A stretch of 64,000 nucleotides of DNA from Pseudogymnoascus destructans (taxonomy: Eukaryota; Ascomycota; Leotiomycetes; Thelebolales; Thelebolaceae), in contig NW_020167527.1 of assembly GCF_001641265.1 (NCBI RefSeq), forward strand, positions 310,001 through 374,000. The letters run 5' to 3'. Below the pieces are notes generated by a model. It was not told the origin of the DNA. It was given only the letters and a program-made list of their open reading frames with translations, and did no database searches. The translations under genes were made by a program, and so were the position numbers. Shown here in pieces: positions 33,113-42,955 of the stretch. The first letter of the stretch is position 1. Each line of letters starts with the position of its first letter.

Positions 33113-36100
33113 TGCCAATGGATGCGTGGGGGAGTGTCATTTGCACGCGGTCCATTATGTGGATGAGCTCGCTCCAGTTATCCTGATAATAGGATACGAA
33201 GGGCCTCAGTCTCTGATCGATGTATCGGTTCATGATTTCCATCTGCCTGTCGGTCTGCTTATGATAGGCAGTCGACAGCTTAACCTTAACGCTGATAATT
33301 CGACAGAACTCTTGCCAAAAGGATGATACGAATTGGGGTCCGCGGTCGCTTACAATCGACTCCGGAGTGTGTCCGAATCGGTATATCCATTCGATGAACA
33401 ATTGCGCCATCTGGCGGGCAGTTATGGTCTTGTAGCAAGGTATTGTCACCGAACTCTTTCTGAGTCGGTCCATAAACACTAAGATGCTATCGTATCCATG
33501 CTTGTCCCTTGGGAACTCCTTGAAGTCCATGGTGAGGTGTTGCATAGGGTACTCGGGTATGGGTAGTGGGTGTAGAAATCCTTGTTGCTTAGTGACATTG
33601 GTGTGAGAAAGCTGGCATTTCACGCAGTTTCGTACATACCGCAAACAGTCCGCTTCCATCCCGACCCAATGATACTTTGGGGCGAGCAATTGGTAGGTTT
33701 TCCTGCCACTTGGGTGTGCTGACGACACTTGATCGTGCGCTTCCCGGATCAGTTTCGTACATAGGTCAGTGTGGCGATTCACACATAGGCGGCCTTTGTA
33801 TAGGAGGAGCTGGTCGTTCATCGCGAATCCGTCCGGTAGGGGTTGTTTCGCGCGAGTCTCAGTGAACGACTTCCGATTGTCCGCACATAGCGCCTCTATT
33901 AAATTGAAGGGCACCTGGGGCTTGGCGGTGTCCATTGAATTAATGGATGCTATGTAGCTCTCGGCGAGTTCGGTGCTGATTCGGGGGTGTAGGCGGCTTG
34001 GACCTAACAATACCCTCGCCCTACTATCAAGTTTGACTTTCTGCTGCGTTACCAGGTCTTGGTCTCTTCGGCTCAGAATATCAGCCTTCTGATTATTCTT
34101 GCCTGCGGTGTACGTGATGCAGAAATTGAAGTCGGAGAGTAGCTCCATCCACCGAACCTGTTTCGCTGTGAGAATCTTGGTAGACATATTCCAACGAACG
34201 GTGATCAGTGTAGACGTCAACTCGGTGGCGTACCGAAGCCAACTCGGGCCTCCATTTTCCAAAGGCTTTCACGATTGCGAATAGTTCCTTGTTGTGGATC
34301 TCCCAGTTGATCTCATGTCCGGATAGGACGTGACTGTAGAAGCTTACTGGGTACCATCGCTTGTCAGGGTGTTCTTGAGACAGGACACCAGCTACCACTC
34401 CATCAGAGGAGTCGGTCTCCAGCTTCGTAGGCAATTCGGGGTTGAAGTGGTGAAGTGCCTGTACCGCTAAAAGTTGTTGTCGCAATTCCTCGAACGCATC
34501 CTCACATTCGTCTGTCCACCGGAACGGCTCCGAGGGACTAGTGATGGTGGTGAGGGGCTTTGCTATTTTGCCGAAATTACGAATGAATTGTCTATAGAAG
34601 CCACAGAATCCTAGGTAGGACTTCACACCCGTAACAGTGGTCGGTCGGATCCAGTTACGAAGGGGTTCGATTTTGTCAGGGTCCGCTTCGACACCGGAGG
34701 TAGTGAGAACATAACCCAAGTATTTTGTCCTGGTGACATTGAACTCGCATTTGTTCAAATCAGCTTGGAGTCCAGCTTCTCGGAGACGCTGTAGGACCTT
34801 ATGCACATGGTCTATGTGTTCCGTAGGGTCCTCTGAATAGATTAGGATGTCGTCTAAGTATGCGGTACAGAAGTCGTCTAAGTATTGCATCAGGACGTCA
34901 TTCATATACCGCTGATAGGTTGTGGGACCGTTCGTCAGTCCAAATGGCAGCACTTTGCACTTATAGGATCCATAGCGAGTCCGAAAGGTCGTGTACTCTT
35001 CTGAGTCGGGGTGCATCCGTATACGATGGAAGGCTTGTCTGATATCTAGCTTCGTGAAGATTTTTGCTTTCAACACCCGTCCTAGTAGTTCATCGATACG
35101 CGGGATGGGGTAGGGATCATTCCGGGTGAGACCATTTAACTTCCGGTAATCAATGCAAAATCTTAATTTGCCATCCGCTTTCTTTACGAATAGGATAGGG
35201 GATGCAAAGGGGCTGTTGCTGTTGACGATGAATCCCTTTTCCAGGTTTTCCAGCAGGTATTGCTTGGTAGCCTTAAGCTCTTCGGTGCCCTGTCGATATA
35301 ACGGGGAGAAAGCATTTGGTAAAGGGGCTTCGAGCTGTATCTTGTGGTCGTATATGCGGTGGGGGGGATTCGATCCGATTCCAACTTCGAAAATACATCG
35401 GTGTACCTCCGGTGCATATGCGGAAGCTTCTGCTGGATGAGGCGGAGCGTTTCTTTGTCCTCTACCAACTCCTTTTCATGAATGATCTGATCGATTTCGT
35501 AGATGCTAGTTTGAAAAAACTCGGAGTCGTTTCGCATCATCTCGTGGTGGAAAGCATTTGCACTGATTTCGCATATATGCATGGGCGTAAACCTATGTAT
35601 TAGGGTTTTCTGCGGTGGGGGAGAAACCTCCTGGTTTTGTGGTGGGTTCGATGGCGTATCGGTGATCTCTTCATAGTCGGAAGTTATCACTTTCATTTCC
35701 ATTGAACGTCCGCCTGCGCGGCGTCTGTCTTCGCGGTGGATTGCGAAATCCCGGCGATTCGCATCCGACTGGTATGCAGGATGTTTAATGGACGTTTCGC
35801 GTGAGTGGTAGGGCAAGGTGATCTCCTTGCTCCAGCTAGGAGTCGGCGGGTACTCCTTTGGCCATACTAACTGGCTCTTTGCAGAGTCGAGTAGTATTCG
35901 GAAGCGGCTGAAAAGCTTCTTCCCAATTATCACATCTTGTGCTCCGAGGTCCAGGAGTACAAAGGGGCAGTTATATATTCGGCGTCCTTCGACTGTTAAG
36001 TGTAACCGAATATACTCCGATACGTGGCCTTGGATTTTGCGCTGAAATCCACGTATGGGTACAGAGTAGGGTAGTTTCCGTATAGGGCTCTGAAGCGCTT

Positions 36101-36178
36101 TCGACAGTCGTATTGCGAAAGGCTTGTTAATGACGAGGTAGCCGTTTGCTCCTGTGTCTGCTAGAGTGGTATCTCATG
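33113..36178 (-). pseudogene. Gypsy A pol: protease, reverse transcriptase, RNase H, integrase core
   Basis: Read from high to low coordinates. Aspartic protease with DTGANG near 36,160 and ILLD/VIIGKKLFSRF behind it; RT with TKLDIRQAFHRIRM, LPFGLTNGPTTYQ and the YLDDILIYS active site near 34,860; RNase H (LETDSSDGVVAGVLSQ ... VYTDHRSLEYV); then the integrase HHCC region (SAHPSGRKTYQLLAPKYHW ... CVKCQ) and DDE core (MDFKEF, VSDRGPQF). The frame changes near 35,280 and 34,190 and the 3' end is cut by the solo LTR, so no full polyprotein can be made. Confidence 0.92.
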
Positions 36179-37979
36179 GTCATAAGGCTGGTGCTTTGGC
36201 AGAATTGATGCCTTTGCCTTGTCAAAAAGATGTTGGTAGTCTTGGTATGCTAAAGGCAAAATGACCTCCTGAGATGATCTCCAAATCTGAAGTAGCTGCT
36301 ATCTCCAGGACAGGTTGGAAAGGTTTAATCCATATCAGAGATGATATATCGTCCATAGTTTGGTCAAAATCCTTGATCTGGGACAAGTTTGAGTCTTGGA
36401 CCTGAATAGGGGTAACTGAGGCTTGAAGGGTTTTTTCAGTATTGAGCTCAGGATTTGAGCTAAACCCAAGCGATAAATGCTTCCAATTGATAGTTGGATC
36501 ATGCCTTTGAAGCCATGGAAGACCTAGGATAACTGGGTACTTCATTGGTATAACATCTAAAGAGATGGTGTCTGAAAATGTTGATTTTCCTAGGGGAATC
36601 TCAAGTTTGAGTACTGGGGTGTTGCAGGTAATGGAACCTGAACTGATAGGAGTTCCATCAATGACTCGGAGCAACTCTGGAGTGCGTTTGGGAATTGTAG
36701 GTAACTGGTGTGTCAAGATGAGGTCTTGAGATATAAAGTTGCCTGTTGCCCCTGAGTCTATCATAGCCCTTGTAGACAACACCTGTTGTTTGAAATGGAG
36801 TTGAATAGGGATTAACAGGTGTGTGAGACTCTGAGAAAGCACCATCGACACATCTTTGTTGTCTAGGGGAGAAGTTATAGTCTCAGTTGAAGTTGTGCCT
36901 GCTAGGGATTTTTCAAGTTTTTCAGGAATAGCAGTTGTGACTGTGTCTGAGGCTGCTATATGTTTTGAATCAGCACTCCCCCGTGCTGAATAGCACTCCT
37001 GAATTCTGTGTCCCCCTTTGCCACAGTATAAACAAAGGTTGTTGTCCATTCTGTGTTTTCTTTCTTGAGGGGTAAGTTTACCCCTTTTCAGTTTTTGAGG
37101 GTATCCTGTAGGCTGAGGTGCTGGATTTGCTGTAGATCTCTTTATAGAGGCGTCTAAGTCCATAGGTTCAGGTGCTGAGTCCTTAGCAGTTGGTGTAGAG
37201 GTGTAATTGTTGAAATTTCTTGTTGGATGCCAGTCTTGGTTCTTCTCCTTTCTTCTTTCAAAAAGCCTATCATCAAGTCTGACAGCTTTCTCTATAAGCG
37301 TTTGAAGTGTTGTAGGGCGTTCTTCTTTGCTGAGTTCATCCTTAATAGAGCTCTTGAGCCCTTGGTAGTAAGTGAAGACTAAGGCTTCTTCATTCCAAGT
37401 CAAGTGAGAAGTGATTCTCCTAAATTCTGTTGTATACTGAGCAGCAGAGGTCTTTTGACATAGCTTCTGTAGCTCTCTTTCTGCTGTAGCAGTTTCGTTG
37501 ATGTCTCCAAAGGTCCTGGTAAGTTCCTCTTGAAACTGGTCATAAGAGGTAATCAAAGGTGTAGTGGTATTTTGGTTGTTGCCACTAAGTCTTCTAAGAT
37601 ATGGCTCAAAGAAGTTGAATGCAGATCCACGGAGGTAGCTGGCAGCGAAATAGATCTTCTGAATGTCTGAGGTGAACTGATGAGGCCTGAGGGTGAAGTA
37701 GATGTCCAGTTGCATAAGAAATCCCTTCAACTTCCTCCTGTCTCCATGGTATAAATCTGGTGTTTGCACTTTAGGAAGTGCACCTGGGGTACTCGAAATA
37801 GCCAGAGGAGCTGTGGGAAGCTCTGTATGATGTGTCTGAGTTGAAGATTGTGTTGCTGAAGTGTTGGCTTGAAAGGTGTTTTCCAAATTCTCAAGTTTGT
37901 TTGCTATAGTTTGTATAAAGGCAAACAGTTGTTGCATCTGCTGTTCAGCAGTAGTTGTAGGAGCTTGGTCGTCCTCCAT
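36165..37979 (-). pseudogene. Gypsy B gag-protease, truncated where it meets Gypsy A
   Basis: An open frame of 585 aa (37979-36222) encodes Gag (KLKGFLMQLDIYFTLRPHQ ... FFEPYLRR), a CCHC knuckle (CLYCGKGGHRIQEC) and a retropepsin-like domain (AMIDSGATGNFISQDL ... LGLPWLQRHDPTINW). Beyond 36,222 the homology goes on in another frame as FDKAKASILPKHQPYDHEIP, the usual linker into RT, and then stops abruptly at A's protease. So B has lost RT, RNase H, integrase and its 3' LTR. It shares coding direction with A but is a different family (its own protease, its own LTR). Confidence 0.85.
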
Positions 37980-38031
37980 TGTAGTATCGAAGTGCTGCTA
38001 TAGAAATAGTTGAAGCTTGAAGCAGGCAAGA

Positions 38032-38967
38032 TGTAATGGTGGGTGCACCAGATATGAGAATCTAGCCACCCAAGGAAGGGATGAATTTACTAAGACAACA
38101 CACTGTCTTAGGAAACAGAGCCAAAGGGTTGTAGCTTAGACTATTCCACAACGCAGCAATCAGGTGTATGATGTGGTGAAGTGGTTTAGACAAGTTGCAA
38201 CAAATGTTGAGTCTGAGAACTCAGGGGTAAGTCAGAGGTTAGCACCTCACTGACTTTTCAAAAACAGAGAATAACAAGATCAATGCTTGGAAGCTTGGAA
38301 AAGACGTAGAAGTATGTGCTAGTCGATTTACTGTATTGCCTGCTTGCCCTTTCTTAAGGAAAGGGCAATCCTATTTATGCCAAAGGAGTGTAGTTCTCTT
38401 ATTTTCCATGACTTTCCATGACTAACCAGGCTTGGTAAATGTATTAGAAATCAAGTGCGACCCACAACTAGCTTGCTAATCATGTAGTGAACGTAAGAGA
38501 ATCCCATAGAACCATCTCTTGGGTTCCTAGCCTATAGGAAGTGAAAAGGAGGTCCAAGGTCAGAGTACCTATAGACAAATTATGTCATAACTTAACCAAT
38601 CTTGTGGGTAACTAAGGAGCGATGACGTGTAATGAATCATAGAGGGTTGTAGAAGCTTCTAGAGCTATCGTTCATGTTCCTAGGCCTCTAGTTGGTAGAG
38701 ATATGCCATGTGGTAGTATTGGCCCACCCCCTTAAGGAGGAGATTTTCTTAATAACTTGTTCAATGAGTGTTCAAATGATATGCCATGATGTATGTAGCA
38801 TAAACAGATGTAGTAGAAGAGTTTGCAGCAATCGTTGAGTAGTATTGCTTCTGTTGTTGGTGTGATAAGCCAAGATATGTATGGTGACTTGTAGGTTTGA
38901 GGAGGAGATTTCTAAGTTTGCTCTTGAGTTTGATAGCAAACTGAGTGCAACGAATGTCAGTATGACA
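38032..38967 (-). repeat. 5' LTR of Gypsy B (936 bp)
   Basis: On the minus strand it begins TGTCATACTGAC at 38967 and ends CACCATTACA at 38032, followed by a short leader and B gag starting at 37979. It is adjacent to the last ten bases of A's 5' LTR, so B had inserted in that LTR. Only a few differences from the solo copy are visible by eye, for example in 38,770-38,880. Confidence 0.9.
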
Positions 38968-38977
38968 CATCCTTACA
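38968..38977 (-). repeat. Remnant of Gypsy A 5' LTR (10 bp)
   Basis: Minus strand TGTAAGGATG, equal to the first ten bases of the 3' LTR at 29941-29932. The rest of this LTR was displaced by the B insertion and later deletion. Confidence 0.8.
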
Positions 38978-38982
38978 TGAAC
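38978..38982. repeat. Target-site duplication TGAAC, right copy (Gypsy A)
   Basis: Matches 29565-29569. Beyond it the transposase of Fot-like element 2 resumes. Confidence 0.9.
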
Positions 38983-40722
38983 GGCCGAACTACTGTCTAC
39001 GAACGCCGGCCTGCAATGATGAAATTAACTATACTAGAAGAGGAGGTGGTTATTCGGAATATACTTGATATGGATTCAAGAGGATTTGCACCCCGGCTTG
39101 CTGGTGTAGAAGATATGGCAAATTTTATACTCGAATCGCGTGGAGGGAGGCGCGTCGGGAAGCTCTGGGCCCACCGATTTGTACAACGACGTCCAGAATT
39201 AAAGACGCGTTTTAATCGCGTTTACGACTTCCAAAGGGCCTTGTGCGAAGATCCTGAACTAATTGGCGCGTGGTTTCGACTAGTGGAAAATATGAGGGCA
39301 AAATATGGTGTTTTGGACTGCGACTTCTATAACTTTGACGAAACTGGGTTTATGATGGGTGTGATTTGCCCTGCAATGGTTGTTACCCATGCAGATCGAC
39401 TTGGCAGAGGTAAGGCAGTTCAGCCAGGGAATCAGGAATGGGCTACAGCGATTGCTTGTATCAACAGTGATGGCTGGAGTATTCCTCCATTTTTGGTAGT
39501 TAAAGGCAAGAATCATCTTGCAAATTGGTATACAGACGGCGGCCTTCCACACAACTGGGTTGTTAAACTGACAAGCAATGGATGGACAAACAATGAGACG
39601 GGTCTAGAATGGTTGAAACACTTCGACAAACATACTGCTGTTCGTGCAAGGGGTCCATATCGAATGCTGGTGTTAGACGGGCACGAGAGTCATGAATCGG
39701 CCGAGTTCCAAGAGTACTGCAAGGCACACAACATTATAACTCTTGGACTACCTCCCCACTCGTCTCATTTAACTCAGCCACTTGATGTCGGGTGCTTTAG
39801 TGTGTTGAAGCGGGCATATGGTCGGCAGATTGAGACCTTCATTAAGGCTCATATCAACCACATTACCAAGGTCGAGTTCTTTCTCGCCTTTAGAGCAGCA
39901 TATCTGGAATCCATGACAGCCCAAAACGCCCAGTCCGGGTTCCGCGGAGCTGGCTTAGTGCCTTTCAACCTGCAAGCAGTGCTTTCAAAGCTTGACGTGA
40001 GGTTACGGACTCCAACTCCCTCTAGACCCTCTACTGCCAACACCAACCCTTGGGTCTCCCAGACCCCTTCCAACCCAACTGAAGCTCTTTCACAAACAAC
40101 CCTCGTTCGAAATCGAATTGCCCGTCACCAAGGAAGCTCGCCAACTCCACTCTTCAGGACAGTTATTGCATTGGCAAAGGGTACGGAGCGACTAGCACAT
40201 GAGAAAACCTTCTGTCTGCTGAGGTACGTACCCTTCGAGCAGCCAACGAAGCCCTTAGCAAACGCCGCAGGGCTAAAAAGGCTTGTGTCCGTGAAGGAGG
40301 TGCACTTATAGTAGAGGATGCACAGGCTATTATCGCACAGAAGGATGTGGATGAGCAGGGCGTCTTCTTATACTGAAATCCAAACTCAGTTAACAGAGGC
40401 TGAGCTGTTCCAGTCAGAGCTTGTACAAATTACTACTGCTAAGAGCGTCAGCTCTTGCATTCTCAGAGCCCTTGCAATATGTAATCGTGAAGTTGTAGGC
40501 ACCAAGGAGGGGCAACCGTCTAGGTGATGCTGTGGGATCTGTGGAAAAGCTGGTCATAATGCGCGAACTTGTCAAGAAGCTATAGATATGTCTAGTTCAT
40601 CTGATTCCGCTTAGTTATAGTTAATTTAATATGTTATGGTTGATTTATTGATATTCAAAGTAGAATGCCAATGAAAAGTGTCCGAGGTACTGATATGTCC
40701 GACGTACTGATAAACCACGTTA

Positions 40723-42582
40723 ACGTACATGTATAGCGAAAGCGCCAAACAAGCAAAAGCGCCAAAATGATGCGGTGACCAAACCCCCCAACTAAATGTT
40801 AAATTCCTCAACAACAAAACATGCCCCATAAAAACGATGAAAGCCAATTAGTGCTAGCTATCCAGGCTATGCAAAGCGACCCAAAGTTACGCCTTCGAGT
40901 TGCTGCTAGGATCTATTCTGTGGACCACCGCAAGCTAGGTCGTCGTCTAGAAGGTGTACCTTCACGACGCGATATCCAAGCCAACTCACGGAAATTAACT
41001 AACCTAGAGGAGTCCGTCCTTGTTCAGTATATACTCGACCTAGCTGCCAAAGGGTTTCCTCCTCGGCTGTCTGTTGTTGAAGATATGGCAAGTCGACTAC
41101 TTGCAACACGCGACGCGTCACGCGTTGGGTCGCGTTGGGCTTCAAACTTTGTTAAGCGGCGTGTAGAGCTCCAGACACGCTTTCAGCGCAAATACGACTA
41201 CCAGAGGGCTAAGTGCGAAGATCCAGAAGTTATTAATGGCTGGTTTGAGCTTGTGCGTAACACAATTGCGAAATATGGTATCGATGAAGCAGATATCTAC
41301 AACTTTGATGAGACTGGGTTTATGATGGGCGTTATCTCAACTGCTATGGTTGTAACAAGCTCAGACGGGCGGGCAAAAGCAAAGAAGGTACAGCCTGGTA
41401 ATCGGGAATGGGTTACAGTAATCCAAGGCGTTAGTTCTCAAGGTTGGGCAGTACCACCATTTATCATTGTTGCAGGCAAAAACCACCTTACATCTTGGTA
41501 TGAGAATAGTGGATTTTCAAGCGATTGGGTGATTTCTGTTACTGAAAATGGCTGGACTACAAACGAGAGAGGCATGGATTGGATTCAGCACTTTGAGAAG
41601 CATACAAAGGCCCGGAGTGTTGGTGGTTATCGCTTGTTAGTCCTTGATGGTCATGAGAGCCACCACTCAGATGAGTTTGAGGAGTACTGCAAGGAACACA
41701 ACATTATTACGCTTTGTATGCCTGCTCACTCTTCTCATCTACTCCAGCCACTTGATGTTGGCTGTTTCGGCCCGTTAAAGCAGGCCTATGGTCGGCAAAT
41801 TGAAGATATGATGCAGGCTCATATTTCTCATATTACAAAGGATGACTTCTTTCCTGCCTTCCACGCTGCATTTAACACTACAATGACGGAAAGTAACATT
41901 CGAGGCGGGTTCCGAGGGGCAGGGCTTCTTCCATTTGACCCTGAGAGAGTGATATCTACACTTGATCTTAAGTTAAGGACACCAACGCCTCCAAGCTCCC
42001 GCCCAGGTACTGCTCAACCTTGGGTTTCTCAGACACCAAACAACCCAATTGAAGCTATGTCACAGTCTACATTTATTAAAACTCGGATTTCACGCCATCA
42101 AAATAGCTCTCCAACCTCAATCTATGCAGCTGTTGACCAGTTTACAAAGGGTGCATCGCAAATAATGCATCAATTAGCACTGCTAAAGGGAGAGAACCAA
42201 AACCTACGACAGGCAAATGAAGTACTAAGCAAGCGCCGGAGAGCTAGGAAAACACGACTACAGCAAGGAGGATCACTTAGTCAACAAGGGGCGGAAGAGC
42301 TACAGGATGAGAGGGATGTTGTGCAGCAGGTAGAGCAGGAAATAAGGGCAAGCCGTGGTCGGAAGCCAAGGGAAGAAACCCGTGCCCGTCGCTGTGGCAA
42401 GTGTGGTGAGACTGGGCACAATGCGCGCACGTGTCAGATTGTAATAGACACCTCTGAGGAAGAGGACTCCGAGTAGTTTCAATTGATTTCTAATGTTGTG
42501 GTAGATTTATCGCAATGTTTGTCGTGAGGGTAGATAATTTTGGCGCTTTCGCTTGTTTGGCGCTTTCGCTATACATGTACGT
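40723..42582 (+). mobile_element. Fot/pogo-type DNA transposon 3 (1,860 bp, complete)
   Basis: Ends ACGTACATGTATAGCGAAAG, inverted and matching at 42582, flanked by TA (40721-40722 and 42583-42584). The left TA is the same dinucleotide as the right TA of element 2, so the two lie directly abutted. Each TIR contains two copies of AGCRAAAGCGCCAAA. The transposase frame is complete. Confidence 0.93.
40821..42476 (+). CDS. Fot/pogo-family DDE transposase, 551 aa, intact
   Basis: Same plan and same length as the transposase of element 1 but clearly diverged: HTH (ARIYSVDHRKLGRRLEG), CENP-B HTH (EESVLVQYILDLAAKGFPPR ... KRRVELQTRF), DDE core (NFDETGFMMG, LVLDGHESHHSDEFEEYC, PLDVGCF), a coiled-coil helix with SKRRRARKTRLQQG, and a terminal CCHC knuckle (CGKCGETGHNARTC) before an acidic SEEEDSE end. 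No stop or frameshift. With its intact TIRs this copy is a candidate for an active or recently active element. Confidence 0.95.
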   Translation: MPHKNDESQLVLAIQAMQSDPKLRLRVAARIYSVDHRKLGRRLEGVPSRRDIQANSRKLTNLEESVLVQYILDLAAKGFPPRLSVVEDMASRLLATRDASRVGSRWASNFVKRRVELQTRFQRKYDYQRAKCEDPEVINGWFELVRNTIAKYGIDEADIYNFDETGFMMGVISTAMVVTSSDGRAKAKKVQPGNREWVTVIQGVSSQGWAVPPFIIVAGKNHLTSWYENSGFSSDWVISVTENGWTTNERGMDWIQHFEKHTKARSVGGYRLLVLDGHESHHSDEFEEYCKEHNIITLCMPAHSSHLLQPLDVGCFGPLKQAYGRQIEDMMQAHISHITKDDFFPAFHAAFNTTMTESNIRGGFRGAGLLPFDPERVISTLDLKLRTPTPPSSRPGTAQPWVSQTPNNPIEAMSQSTFIKTRISRHQNSSPTSIYAAVDQFTKGASQIMHQLALLKGENQNLRQANEVLSKRRRARKTRLQQGGSLSQQGAEELQDERDVVQQVEQEIRASRGRKPREETRARRCGKCGETGHNARTCQIVIDTSEEEDSE

Positions 42583-42955
42583 TATAGCAAAACTTGAACT
42601 ATAAATAACTCTTTAATAAGACTACCTTGCACTCTAACGAATTTAACAATAGTGTATAGGTAGATAAAGAGTATTGCAAAAGTTAATAAGGTTTTTATTT
42701 TAGTCATGTGACCCTTAATTTGGCGGTGGTGGCTGGATTCCGGTTACACCATGACCTACGTTAAACGTTATATTCAACATGAGTCGCAAAAAATGAACTT
42801 GGCACTATTAACAAATAATAAACAATTATTAATGTATACAATGTAAGTTTACTTGTACATGAAATTGATTACATTTATTTATTTTACAAGATAAGGTGGC
42901 AAAATATGCTTCGCTATCCCCCTATTCTGTCCCAGTATCGATAGGAGAGTTTCAA

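Larger units (their letters stand above)
29570..38977 (-). mobile_element. Gypsy element A (chromodomain class), 9.4 kb, rearranged, coding strand minus
   Basis: Ends are TGTAAGGA...TCCTTACA with a TGAAC duplication, inserted in the transposase of Fot-like element 2. From right to left: 10 bp of the original 5' LTR, a B-family LTR with B gag and protease, then A's own protease, RT, RNase H and integrase, a solo B LTR, the integrase end with chromodomain, an antisense spliced gene, a polypurine tract and a 372-bp 3' LTR. Frameshifts break pol near 34,190 and 35,280. Losing its 5' LTR and gag, the copy cannot be autonomous. Confidence 0.88.
29438..40614 (+). pseudogene. Transposase of element 2, split by Gypsy A and frameshifted
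   Basis: The N-terminal piece (29438-29569, MSVITQEAKIILAIEAIRTS ... STLCDRMN) stops at the retrotransposon. The remainder resumes at 38983 (GRTTVYERRP...) and keeps the CENP-B HTH and DDE core (NFDETGFMMG, LVLDGHESH, PLDVGCF) to about 40,210. There the frame shifts relative to elements 1 and 3, so that frame ends at 40311, while the homologous end continues in other frames to the CCHC knuckle (CGICGKAGHNARTC) and stop at 40614. It cannot make a full transposase as it stands. The ORF opening at 38881 is B-LTR sequence fused by chance to the transposase. Confidence 0.9.
29340..40720 (+). mobile_element. Fot/pogo-type DNA transposon 2, split by Gypsy element A
   Basis: Left end ACGTGGTTTATCAGTACGTC at 29340 (TA at 29338-29339); the inverted match ends at 40720 (TA at 40721-40722). 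The TIRs agree over about 49 bp apart from one base. They contain two copies of AGTACSTCGGACA. The element's own DNA is 29340-29569 plus 38978/38983-40720, about 1.97 kb, interrupted by a 9.4-kb retrotransposon with a 5-bp TGAAC duplication. Confidence 0.92.
27283..42761. mobile_element. Outer TA-flanked inverted-repeat element, split by all other transposons here
   Basis: A terminal repeat ACGTAAGTCATGGTGTAACC starts at 27283, preceded by TA. Its inverted match (one mismatch, A/G) ends at 42761, followed by TA. After removal of the nested elements only about 181 bp on the left (27283-27463) and 177 bp on the right (42585-42761) remain, both AT-rich and without coding capacity. A second inverted match (TAAAATAAAAACCTTA) sits inside each arm. 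The size, TA duplication and absence of an ORF fit a miniature (MITE-like) relative of Tc1/mariner/pogo elements. It is the oldest layer because the other layers interrupt it. Confidence 0.75.

Noticed and set aside
38881..38982. N-terminal part of the long ORF 38881-40311
   Set aside because: This part is B-LTR sequence read by chance into the transposase of element 2.
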